Below are positions 54,330-63,390 of a stretch of 64,000 nt of DNA, in pieces (position 1 is the stretch's first letter; each line of letters begins with the position of its first letter). Source of the DNA: Azorinus chamasolen. Its lineage: Eukaryota; Mollusca; Bivalvia; Cardiida; Solecurtidae. The position numbers and the translations under genes were made by a program. Location of the stretch: contig OY755242.1 of the NCBI GenBank assembly GCA_963576725.1, positions 7,233,240 through 7,297,239 of the forward strand. The letters are read 5' to 3'. The notes below the pieces were generated by a model. It ran no database searches. It was not told the DNA's origin and was given only the letters and a program-made list of their open reading frames with translations.

Positions 54330-54705
54330 TTACTATATTTACTCCATAAATAATCCTTTCTACGTTTAGTAAACAGAGGAGACCCAGATCGGACGACTCC
54401 TATAGACTCCCTCTGATCAGTGTCTGTTGTGTTTGCTAGTGACATAATACAGCTATGATACTGCAGTGTTTGCTATGACCTGATATCTGATATTGAACGT
54501 GACAATGTAACGCATGTATTATCTGTATTTGTATTTTTGTATTTATGGTGATGAGCTGTAATGCTTAAACCAAATAAATATTCTGTTCTGTTCTGTTCTG
54601 TTCTATGACCAAACTATCCCCTATCCATTTGCCATACATGTATAACAATTAATCCAATTAAACGTCATGCTGGTATTACTTCTTACGTGGATAACGGATT
54701 AAAAT
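54330..54705 (+). mobile_element. Family A MITE split by a LINE tail
   Basis: TTTACTCCATAAATAATCC through CTCCTATAGACTCC to TGCTATGACC, resuming with ACCAAACTATCC ... ACGGATTAAA after the insertion. Confidence 0.7.
54479..54606 (+). mobile_element. LINE 3' terminus with (TTCTG)n tail
   Basis: About 120 bp ending AATAAATATTCTGTTCTG and more TTCTG units, flanked by CTATGACC on both sides (about 54471-54478 and 54603-54610). This is the signature of a severely 5'-truncated LINE insertion. The tail matches the end of the LINE at 58853-60039. Confidence 0.75.
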
Positions 54706-54726
54706 AGTCACTTGGCCCAAAATAAG

Positions 54727-56037
54727 TACAGTGAAACCTGTGAAAACCGGACCCCCTCGGGGACAGATCTATCGGCCGGTTTTCAGAGGTGACCGGTTTT
54801 TTCAGGTTCGAAATTTTGACGAGAAAACCAGTAAAGTGTGTGTAGACTGTTCAGTTTTAATTCACCCATCCTTATGAGTTTCTTATGTGCAACTAGATGA
54901 AACAAATATTTGACTGATCTGAATTACGACGAAAGTAAGAGGAGACGTTTTTACAAAGAAAAAAGAAAAATAAAGAAAGAATGAACTGCACAAATATCCT
55001 ACTGACTTTTTGGTGTTGCATATGTATTCCTCAATGATTCCCTGGACATAATAACAATGCACGAGTGTGTGTATGTTTAATTCACGTCCAGCATCACATA
55101 CACATCTGTAAACGTGTAACCTATCTTGTTTCATTTTCTCACTTGTGACACAAACGGGTGTGGTAGCCAGAGCTAAATGGGACACGTTTAACCCTTAATC
55201 TGCTGGTCGTGAGCGTCATGTCATGTATGCAAACAAACTGGATCCGGATGAGACGCCGAGTAACTCGGAGCCTGATCTGGATCCAAGATGTTTGTTGATG
55301 GTAACTTAGTCATCATTTCTACAAGAAATATAAGCGAATTGTGAAGTTTTAATAAAGATGATTGTGCAAACTTTCGTAACAGGCAAAGGGTTACAGGATG
55401 TTGCAAATTTAATCTCGAGGTCACTCCAAGTACGAATGTGATAGCTTTTAACAATCATTCACCAGGATTAAGGGGAAAATGGACAAGATTACAAAATCTT
55501 TGTGCAGATGTTTTTTTGTGTGCCAGCATCAGAAGGGTTAGGAAAGTGAAATAAGATCATTAATGGATTTGTAATTGTTGTTGATTAATAACAGAACTTT
55601 GTTCCAAGATAAGTGCAGGTAAGGTTTGTAGTCCGATCATTACTGTTATTTGTTTTTACAGTTTTCCATTCGTTCCCTTATTCATTAACTGGTCAGGATT
55701 TTATACCGAGCCATACCGTTAATCCCGACTATTGATAATTGCATTGTGTAAACAATGGCGCGAGGTGTCATGTTGCATAAGCGTGTTGAGAGGCCAGTCA
55801 GCAAATTACGTTCCGGTCCGCTGGTTTTTGGCACCCGGTTTACACAGGTGAATTTGGGTTGAAATGAGACAAATATATGGCGAGACCCGTCCGGTATCCG
55901 GTTTTCACAGGGTCCGGTTTTTAGAGGGATTTTTATAATGGGAAAAGAAGGGAAAAAATCGGGACCGAACAAATCGGCCGGTTTCGAGAGTAAACCGGTT
56001 TACACAAGGTCCGGTTTTCCCAGGTTTCACTGTATTG
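54727..56037. mobile_element. Element I: 1.31 kb non-autonomous mariner-like transposon
   Basis: TACAGTGAAACCTGTGAAAA at the left and TTCCCAGGTTTCACTGTA at the right form about 26-bp inverted repeats bounded by TA. Subterminal CCGGTTTT/AAACCGG motifs recur on both sides. A D2 element is nested at 55188-55394. No transposase (no DDE/D pattern) is seen in any frame. Confidence 0.85.
55188..55394 (+). mobile_element. Family D2 MITE nested in element I
   Basis: TTAACCCTTAATCTGCTGG to AGGCAAAGGGTTAC. The hairpin ACAAACTGGATCCGGATGAG, GCCGAGTAACTCGGAGC is followed by CTGATCTGGATCC. Confidence 0.8.
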
Positions 56038-56068
56038 TAAGTATGATCAGATGTTTTCACTTAACTGT

Positions 56069-56395
56069 TATAGTAAAACTTCTCTAAACCGGACATTAAA
56101 TTTGATATAAATATCGGTCTTTGAGACGGACGTATTTGTGCGCATCTATAAAAGTCACTTTATGAAACCATTGTGATAAATAGAGCATTTGCTCCTATAG
56201 GAGCAAATGCTCTATTTATCACAATGGTATCAAACTACAAAAAATATAAACAAAATTCCTTTCCTCTAGCTAATGTTCCTTTCCGATAGATGCATTCAAA
56301 GAGGTTGGGTCTAAAAAAAATAGCCTAGGAGAGAATGAGTTAAATTATCTAAATTATCCTCTACTATAAATCCGGTTTAAAGAAGTTTTACCGTA
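56069..56395. mobile_element. Family F MITE interrupted by family B
   Basis: TATAGTAAAACTTCTCTAAA with ATATCGGTCTTTGAGAC on the left, AATCCGGTTTAAAGAAGTTT and TACCGTA on the right, flanking a B element. Confidence 0.75.
56129..56342 (+). mobile_element. Family B MITE nested in F
   Basis: Left terminus lost; long hairpin GAAACCATTGTGATAAATAG with apex CTCCTATAGGAG at 56192-56203; right end GAGAATGAGTTAA. Confidence 0.85.
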
Positions 56396-56489
56396 TTCTT
56401 TAAATAGTTCAAGGCGAATTTTAATTAATCGTGCTATGATATACTAGCATCTGTTTGTGACAAATTGTGTAGACTGGGATAGTTTGGTA

Positions 56490-56692
56490 TTGGACCCATT
56501 TATTCCATGGACCCATTTATTCCATGGACCCATTTATTCCATGGATCCAATTTATTCCATGGACCCATTTCTTCCATGGACCCATTTATTCCATGGACCC
56601 ATTTATTTAATGGACCCATTTATTCCATGGACCCATTTATTCAACGGACCCATTTATTCCATGGACCCATTTATTCCATGGACCCACATTAT
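56490..56692. repeat. 17-bp repeat, about 11 copies
   Basis: Unit GGACCCATTTATTCCAT; gives period-17 spurious peptides in three plus frames. Confidence 0.95.
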
Positions 56693-56807
56693 TATTCACG
56701 ATAAACTCGTTCAAAGTGACTTTTGGAACCTATGTACATTAGTTTCATATTGAGGGAGAACAGATGGTAAACTACCTACTGGTATAAACCAAAAACATCA
56801 ACTCGTT

Positions 56808-56876
56808 TTGCAAACAGTGCAGATCCTGATCAGATGGCCCGTCCAGGAGCCTTCTGGTTTCTACACTGTTTGCCTG
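56808..56876. repeat. Palindrome of the A/J type
   Basis: GCAAACAGTGCAGATCCTGA faces TTCTACACTGTTTGCC; apex GGCCCGTCCAGGAGCC. Confidence 0.6.
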
Positions 56877-56985
56877 TGTCCCATTTATAGGAACTTTGAA
56901 AGAGGGATTAATAGGCTAACCTGAGCTTGACGTACTTTTAATAATACCGAGTTTGTAAAGCTTAATAAGTGAGTTTGGCGCCATT

Positions 56986-57200
56986 TTAACCCTTTCGATG
57001 CCAAACTCTGACGTCTGCTAACTTTGTCGTCTGCTACAAATTTTCATCCTTTTGAATTTCTTCATTTTTGTTTCAAAAACATAGTAACAGTAACAAACAG
57101 TTTGGATCCTGATGAGACGCCGAGTTACTCGGCGTCTTATCTGGATCCAAACTGTTTGCATAGGTAATCACACATCCGGCATTGGCAGCGAAAGGGTTAA
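56986..57200 (+). mobile_element. Family D MITE
   Basis: TTAACCCTTTCGATGCC to GCAGCGAAAGGGTTAA, 215 bp; differs from 24257-24470 at only a modest number of sites. Confidence 0.92.
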
Positions 57201-57348
57201 CTTCAAGCTACACTGATACAGTAGCAAAATGTGAAGACAGATTAAATTGCTCTTCCAGTTTGCACCATTTTCCCAAGATTGTCCGAATTAGGGTTTATGA
57301 AGTTTGATTGAAAACTATTATTAATATCAAAGTTCTAGCTTTGACATG

Positions 57349-57610
57349 GCCTTGACCCTTTGCTCCAAAGAGACACAATTCGACACATTCACAAGTAGTG
57401 CAGATCCAAATGAGACAAGTCATGTATAGGATCCGTCTTTTCAAAGTCTGTCCTATTTATTTATATAATACCTTATGCGTGTACATGTATGTGAGACTAT
57501 ACTGAACTGACATATCTATGTATTCGCATGGTTTATATTACAGTATAGAATTGTTAGTTAATTATTATTCCAAATCGGTGGGTTCTATCATTAATATTCA
57601 TGGAGTAGAA
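57349..57610 (+). mobile_element. Family A MITE, decayed
   Basis: TTGACCCTTTGCTCCAAAGA, ACAAGTAGTGCAGATCCAAA, AGTCTGTCCTATTTATTTAT and ATTAATATTCATGGAGTAGA. Confidence 0.5.
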
Positions 57611-57643
57611 GTTTGCATGACGAACATGCACTGATAAAAAGAA

Positions 57644-58693
57644 TTTAGTGATTGCCCTACTTTTCCATCCAATCAACGAGCCGCATTTTTGAAATTTTTC
57701 AGACTCTAATCCTCATAAATTTTATAAAATCGACTCTAACTTTCGAAGACAAACCTTCCAGTGCGCATGCGCAACAAAACTCCGCCCCTACTAGACAAAT
57801 CGAACGAGTTGTTGTTATGACGCTATCGACACGTGAACGAGTATACTCAAGTACACGTGTGTAAAACGTGGAGAGGAAAACTATGTAATGCAAACAACTG
57901 AGAGGCAGAATTATAGACCCAATAGTACATGTAATTGGGCAAATAAACTGATTGGGCAAATAAAGTGAGAGGCAGAATTATAGACCCAATAGAAAATGGA
58001 CAAATAAATCACGAAAATCCCACCTGTTGAAGCGGGATTATATTGAAAAAGGACTAATGTAAATAAGCAAATAAATCAGGAAATAAGCGCAAACCTGTAT
58101 TCGAAACCGTAATCCGTTCAACAAAACATAAACAATCAAACTTGTAATATTTTGTAATTATTCTTATTTCAATATTCTGATAATAATATAATAAATGTTT
58201 GGGTTTCGGTACCAGTGAAGATTTAAATCTGTGTAAACCGAGTAGACCCTGATAAGACAGCATAGGAGTTGTCTGATCTGGGTCTTCTCGGCTTACAAAT
58301 CTTCGTTAGATAAGTCTGCTTGCTCGGTGCCAGAGAGCAGGTCAACGACAGATTGTTGTCATTATTGTTGTTATTATTTTGCCTCCAGAAAAATTGTGTC
58401 AAACTGTTTTACACATAGACGGGGAATATTTGATTACGTGACAAAGCCAAATATGGCAATGTTTACAAGAAAAAGGCGCGAAATCAGTTCCACTGTGTAG
58501 GATTTTCAAAACATAAACACGTGAGAATATTAACAAAGACGACGTTTGTTTGATTGGTGGGTTTTCTGGGTATTTTGCATAAACGGATGATGTTTTAGAT
58601 GTACCATAATCACGTGACTATATACAAGTTTGTCATTGCTCAGTGGGCGGGGCTTATAAACTGAGCCTGTTGAAAAGTAGGGCAATCACTAAA
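57644..58693. mobile_element. Element L: 1.05 kb with 22-bp terminal inverted repeats
   Basis: TTTAGTGATTGCCCTACTTT at 57644 and AAAGTAGGGCAATCACTAAA ending at 58693 are exact inverse complements. Inside are two copies of GAGAGGCAGAATTATAGACC (57900, 57968), ACACGTG motifs, and an A-type palindrome at 58232-58303. No coding frame of note; class unknown. Confidence 0.75.
58232..58303. repeat. A-type palindrome inside element L
   Basis: TGTAAACCGAGTAGACCCTG faces GATCTGGGTCTTCTCGGCTT; apex CAGCATAGGAGTTG. Confidence 0.6.
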
Positions 58694-58695
58694 TC

Positions 58696-58807
58696 GGTTA
58701 GAGCTTATAAACTGCAGTCTTCGAAAATAAGACGGCCTAAAACGCTTCGCTTCGCTCGCGTTATCGGCCGTCTTATTTCCGAAGACTGCAGTTTATAAGC
58801 TCTAACC
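58696..58807. repeat. 42-bp-arm palindrome flanking element L
   Basis: GGTTAGAGCTTATAAACTGC ... AAGACGGCC and its near-perfect mirror surround ACGCTTCGCTTCGCTCGCGT. Starts three bases after element L ends. Confidence 0.85.
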
Positions 58808-58852
58808 TATACATAGGCTTTACAAAATACACAAAAATTCAGATCATAGTAA

Positions 58853-59233
58853 ACAAACAATGTGCTGATAAACCAATATCTTGTTAATGTACCTGCACAC
58901 TTACGATTTTTTATCACTAAATTAAGATTATCAGCACATTCTCTTAGGATACATACTGGTCGGTTTGTTGCAGATCGAACCCCAAGAGATGAAAGATATT
59001 GTCTATTTTGTAACCTGCATGATATAGAGGACGTTTACCACTTTATTTGTGTATGTCCTTGCTATAAAGATATAAGAAAAAAATATCTAGATATGAAATA
59101 TTATATTAATCCCTCGGTTTACAAACTGAATTTATTGTTAAGTAATCATGAAAAAGGTTTAATGAAAAATGTGGCAATTTTTATCAAAGAGGCACTTATC
59201 AAAAGAAATAGTAATATAAGTATATCTGTTTAA
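58853..59233 (+). pseudogene. LINE ORF2 C-terminal zinc-knuckle end, 5'-truncated
   Basis: Frame is open from just after a TAA at 58850 with no ATG. It reads SLRIHTGRFVADRTPRDERY, CLFCNLHDIEDVYHFICVC and then PCYKDIRKKYL, a Cys/His pattern seen at the C-termini of invertebrate LINE reverse transcriptases. RT and endonuclease domains are missing. The 3' region continues to a (TTCTG)-type end near 60039. Confidence 0.75.
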
Positions 59234-60039
59234 TCTACACTTAGCTCTGTATAGTAAGTAGATTGAAGAACACATTCACTGCAGTGCAGTGACTTACAAG
59301 TTTAATTTGTTTTAATAGGTTAATGTATGAGAGAGTAAAATACAGAAAGGGGTTTTTTTTGCACTGCAGTGGGGGTTTCTATCAATTGATGTGATCGATT
59401 GAGTGATCGAAGTGGTTTTATGATGGATTATGTTGTTTGTGTTTTGTTATGTCCGTTGTGTATATATAGGTGATACAAGACGTGTGCACCATGATATGTG
59501 AGTTTTTTAAGAACTTATGCTTACATTGACAGTCAAACATGTTTGATTCAGGTTGGGAGACTTGTTAGGAGTCCCCTAGTCTGAAGAAGCACTGGTTGCA
59601 TGTTTGCCTATGACGTTGTTCACAGCACTTGTCGTCACAATATCGTGGTGTATACATGTATCACAATACGTGTAACTGAGTTGATGATTACCGTTCGAAT
59701 AGCGTTGCAAACAGTGTAGATCAAAACCGTGGGTGTTATGAACCCACTGGTTTGAGTATATATCTGCACTGTGTGACTGCTATGCGCTTGCCGTGTACAT
59801 GGTTTATAAATCTTAATATCAAATGTTTGTCTTCTGCTCTCCGATAATTTCAAGCATGTTATAAGAAGTATTTAAAATAGCCATAACCTATAACACTTGT
59901 CAACCTGCATGTTTTGAATCGAAACGAAATGTGTTACTGACCAAAATATCACGTGAACAGTTGCAATGGTTGTATATATGTATGTAAAGACGGTGTATTA
60001 TGTACAAGTCTGAATAAAATATTGTTCTGTTATGTTCTG
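59234..60039 (+). mobile_element. 3' UTR of the truncated LINE
   Basis: Ends GAATAAAATATTGTTCTG then TTATGTTCTGTT, the same tail type as 54479-54606. Includes CACTGCAGTG motifs (59277, 59361) and a J-type palindrome at 59704-59783, probably a later insertion. Confidence 0.6.
59704..59783. repeat. Palindrome of family J type
   Basis: GCGTTGCAAACAGTGTAGAT faces TATCTGCACTGTGTGACTGC; apex GTGGGTGTTATGAACCCAC. Confidence 0.5.
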
Positions 60040-60278
60040 TTAACCTTTCCCCCATATACACGACTGTTGACTTTGCAAACAGAGTATACCCACATCAGAC
60101 ACCCCTGTTGGAGCCGTCTGATCAGGGTCTGTTATGTATGCTTATAGTATGATATATCCCTGATTCTACAGTTTCTGCCAGTGCCAAAATGTCCTGTTTA
60201 TATGCCATTATAAAAGCTAATCTTATTAATATTCACGATGTCATTATTTCTTATATGAATATTGAAGAGATTAAGAGT
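60040..60278 (+). mobile_element. Family A MITE at the LINE tail
   Basis: TTAACCTTTCCCCCATATAC to AGATTAAGAGTTGA; core CACCCCTGTTGGAGCC. Its left TTAA coincides with the last bases of the TTCTG tail. Confidence 0.75.
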
Positions 60279-60327
60279 TGAGACAATACTTCTTCTTGGG
60301 CTGGTTTATCACTGAAATGAGTATGAA

Positions 60328-60400
60328 TCGTTTACTCCGTAACATATGAATGCAAGTAAAAAATGACATTATGAAAATTAATTAGATGAGTATTTTAACC
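60328..60400 (-). mobile_element. Family A end fragment
   Basis: GTTTACTCCGTAACATATGA to TTAATTAGATGAGTATTTTA. Confidence 0.45.
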
Positions 60401-60948
60401 CTTACTACGATGTACATGTATGTTCAAATGGACTAGTGTTACACCTATACACTGCATACTAGTAAACTTCTTTAATTTACAGTTGTTAATTTACAGTTGT
60501 TCTACAGATCATTTCTCTAGCGTGATAATGTCATATCTGCCAGATGATATTCTTGCTGACGGGGTAATAGATATTACGCAAGGACTCCATAAGAATCGAA
60601 GTAAGCCGATTAGCGGCCAGGTGCTTTTGTTCGCGCTTTAACCTGTCAGAGAGGTCACGTGGTTAATTAAGATGTGCGCTCTTTCATTATAAGGGAGTTC
60701 TAGTTTAGTCCTTGGATAGAGGAGTTCGAAATTTTGGTTTACACGAATGGCAATAACATCAGCCGGGAAAATGTAGTTTATATTTACTGCGTGGCAACGG
60801 CCGCCCTTTCTATGTGTTAGAAATTCTAACTCTTATACAATAATAATATTTCTACAAACTATCCTTAGCATGCATTTTCATACTGGACATTTACTTGGAT
60901 AAACTTTCTTCTTTAATGGATATGTATACATGTATATGATCTGTAACT
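60401..60948. other. Unassigned stretch
   Basis: No domain or repeat recognised; short open frames only. Confidence 0.35.
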
Positions 60949-61542
60949 ATGCTTATTACAACTCTGAAACTACAGCATGACCTCAGTGAAGAAGACCCTG
61001 ACGAATACTGCTACACTATTGATTTTGTCGGGAGAGTCAAACATGTCCCCATGACAGAACTGAAAATAAGCGAAGCCACTTGCAGAGTACTGATCGATAC
61101 TGGATCATCAGTAAATATTCTAGATGAAAATACATACAAAGCAATTGGATCGCCAAAGCTCAGCAAAAGACATGATCCAAAACTTATACCATATGGTGGC
61201 GACCAACCATTGAAGGTCATCGGAGAGTGTGAGCTGGTGGTAGAAGCAAATGACCAGTTCTCATGTCAAAAGTTCTTCATAGTACCAGGAAACCAAGGCT
61301 CTTTTCTGGGTTTCCAAACTGCAAAAAAGTTGAATTTGGTCAGAATCGTCAACAGTATTGACAGCCCATGTGAAAAATTCCCCGAATTATTCAAAGGCAT
61401 TGGCAAACTAAAACACCACACAGTGAAATTACACAAAAGTGTCAAACCAGTAGCCAGTTGTCACAGAAGAACGCCATTTCACTTAAGAGACAAAGTTGAA
61501 AATGAACTAATGGCATGCAAACACGGGAGAGTTTGGCTCTGA
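60949..61542 (+). pseudogene. Ty3/gypsy pol fragment with retropepsin
   Basis: 197 codons. Aspartic protease motif D50-T-G-S-S follows hydrophobic VLI, and a second half has GFQTAKKLNLV. The linker toward reverse transcriptase (KLHKSVKPVASCHRRTPFHL) is present, but the frame stops in an A element and RT, RNase H and integrase are gone. The protease would mature Gag-Pol in a complete element. Open frame without internal stops suggests fairly recent loss. Confidence 0.8.
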
Positions 61543-61544
61543 AA

Positions 61545-61670
61545 TAAATTGCAGAATTATATTTTATATATAAGCACACAGAGAGGATCCTGTTCATACG
61601 CCTCCTACAAGAGCCGTCTGATCTGGGTCTACTCTGTTTGAAAAGACGTATTTATTGGATAACGGATTAA
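61545..61670 (-). mobile_element. Family A right part truncating pol
   Basis: AAGCACACAGAGAGGATCCT, GCCTCCTACAAGAGCCG, GATCTGGGTCTACTCTGTTT and ATAACGGATTAAA. The left terminus is missing, so the pol/A junction is a secondary break. Confidence 0.6.
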
Positions 61671-61699
61671 ACAGCAGAAGCCGGATAGCTTTTTAAAAA

Positions 61700-61775
61700 T
61701 ATATACATGTATCTATCAGACGTGGACTTACTTGGCGTCTGATTTGAATTTGATTTGATTATTTGCAAGTGAAGT
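61700..61775 (+). repeat. Family D hairpin remnant
   Basis: CTATCAGACGTGGACTTACT and TGGCGTCTGATTTGAAT, then TTATTTGCAAGTGAAG. Confidence 0.35.
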
Positions 61776-61917
61776 TACAATTGGTATGATAAGGGCTATT
61801 TGCTTTAGACTTAGGCGCTGATATCAAAATATAGAACAGAACCGATATTTAACAAATCAGATAACATAAGCAGGATGGGTCTCCTAGGAAGTTCACTTTG
61901 AAAATCATTTTTTAAAA

Positions 61918-62121
61918 TACAGTTAACCCCCTTTAACGCGACCTGCAAATAGAGATCTAATTTTTGGTCGTATATGGAAGTTGTATCTTAATGCATGGTG
62001 ATGTCATGCAGAAAAAGCTCTAACAGCTTTCTTCATCACTTTCTTCGTGCATTAAAAACATATACCTTTATTGACGGGCATGTTTATTCATTAAATGGTC
62101 GCTTAAGAGGGATCCACTGTA
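61918..62121. mobile_element. Family K MITE
   Basis: TACAGTTAACCCCCTTTAAC to CTTAAGAGGGATCCACTGTA; inner TGTCATGCAGAAAAAGCTC and AGCTTTCTTCATCAC. Confidence 0.8.
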
Positions 62122-62352
62122 TGTCATTCAACAGTTTGAATAGTTGATAATACACGTGTGGTCGTGTTGTATAAATGCAGGTTACCGAGTTCCTATATTG
62201 ATCATTTCAGTGGACTTCGTATGGAGAATGTGAAGTTTGTTTTTGTGGTAGGATTTAAAGGCAGACATTAGTGTTTGATTTTGGAACATAAAGTAAAAAC
62301 TTACGTGTCAATAAGATGTGTAAGTTTAAACATTTTCAAGAATAACCTCTTT

Positions 62353-62448
62353 ATTTCACCACCAAACCCTATGCGGTGACCACTCTTTAGAACCATCTCA
62401 AAGAGACGATTCTAAAGAGTGGTCACAACATATGGTTTGGTGGAGAAA
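62353..62448. mobile_element. Family G palindrome
   Basis: TTCACCACCAAACCCTATGC and TATGGTTTGGTGGAGAA; inner GTGACCACTCTTTAGAA / TTCTAAAGAGTGGTCAC, apex CCATCTCAAAGAGACG. Confidence 0.8.
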
Positions 62449-62569
62449 TGACGATTTTAGTTTTTGAGTACGCACCTTTATCTGCTGTTCTGATCTAAGT
62501 ATTACTATTATCTCAAGAATATGTATTAACACAGTTAAGATTTAATATTTCAAAACTTCAAATCAATGC

Positions 62570-63005
62570 TTGTCTCTTTGATATTTGACCAGGCCATAAA
62601 TTCAAAGGTGGAAAAATCTGGCGAAATACTCGCACCTGACTATATAGGAAATTAATTAGTTTGGTTTTTATCGACCTTGCACAGAACAAATTCCATTGTT
62701 TCCTACACAGAAGAACGCCCGTGCAGAACCATCAACCTACCGCAAGCTAGCTGGAAGGCTTCCTCACATGAAATTTCCAAATGTCCAGACCGGGCACAGC
62801 GGTGAGTGGCTAAGCGACTGTTAGTCGAAGACCATAACCACCCGGCCACGGAGGCCCCTATAAGAAATTAGTTTCGAACCAGATTTTCCCACCCCATTAT
62901 TTTTGGCCGAGGTAGAAATATAAGAGTCAAATATTGATACGTAGACAGTCATAAAACCTTACATTTTATAATCGAATTTGAAGTCGTAATATTGGCATGC
63001 TCGTG
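62570..63005. repeat. Dispersed repeat R1 carrying a SINE
   Basis: ATAAATTCAAAGGTGGAAAA at the left and CTTACATTTTATAATCGAAT at the right parallel 9960-10190; a SINE lies between. Confidence 0.55.
62664..62858 (-). mobile_element. tRNA-derived SINE
   Basis: On the minus strand it starts GGGGCCTCCGTGGCCGGGTG with an A-box-like head. The body runs TCATGTGAGGAAGCCTTCCA, GCTAGCTTGCGGTAGG. Flanks ATAAGAAATTAGTTT and ATAGGAAATTAATTAGTTT look like a target duplication. Head and body match a SINE type I recall from bivalves. Confidence 0.75.
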
Positions 63006-63011
63006 CCTTTT

Positions 63012-63193
63012 TTAACCTTTAGCCTGCTGTGGGCGGATGAGTGATTACCTTTGCAAACAGTTTGGATCCAGATGAGACGCCGAGTAACTAGGTGTCTCAT
63101 CAGGTTCCAAACTGTTTGACACCCTGATTGCATTTTGGTACACAAATTGTTTATAGCTTGAATTTTAAAAATTCTGTGCATGCTAAAGGTTAA
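63012..63193 (+). mobile_element. Family D2 MITE
   Basis: TTAACCTTTAGCCTGCTG to CATGCTAAAGGTTAA. Hairpin GCAAACAGTTTGGATCCAGA, apex GACGCCGAGTAACTAGGTGT, then CATCAGGTTCCAAACTG with an A:A mismatch. Confidence 0.88.
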
Positions 63194-63390
63194 TATAATT
63201 TATAGAGTACTTACGCAACATCAAACAATGTTTGCCTTTAATTCAAATGCAGTTGGTGGTTTTCTAAGGGAGAAAAAAACGTTGGCAAAGATGTATTGTC
63301 AGACTGGCGAAGGAAATATCTATATGTAAAGAAGTTACAGACACTATTTGTAAATTTGGATTCGACAACAATTCTCTAAAACGATTCAAG

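Noticed and set aside
54541..54605. Simple TTCTG microsatellite
   Set aside because: An 8-bp target duplication around the whole segment makes it a LINE 3' tail.
55685..55972. 95-codon minus frame in element I
   Set aside because: It spans subterminal CCGGTTTT repeats and shows no transposase motif.
56457..56753. Plus frames repeating MDPFIPWTHLFHGPIYS
   Set aside because: Translation of the 17-bp repeat.
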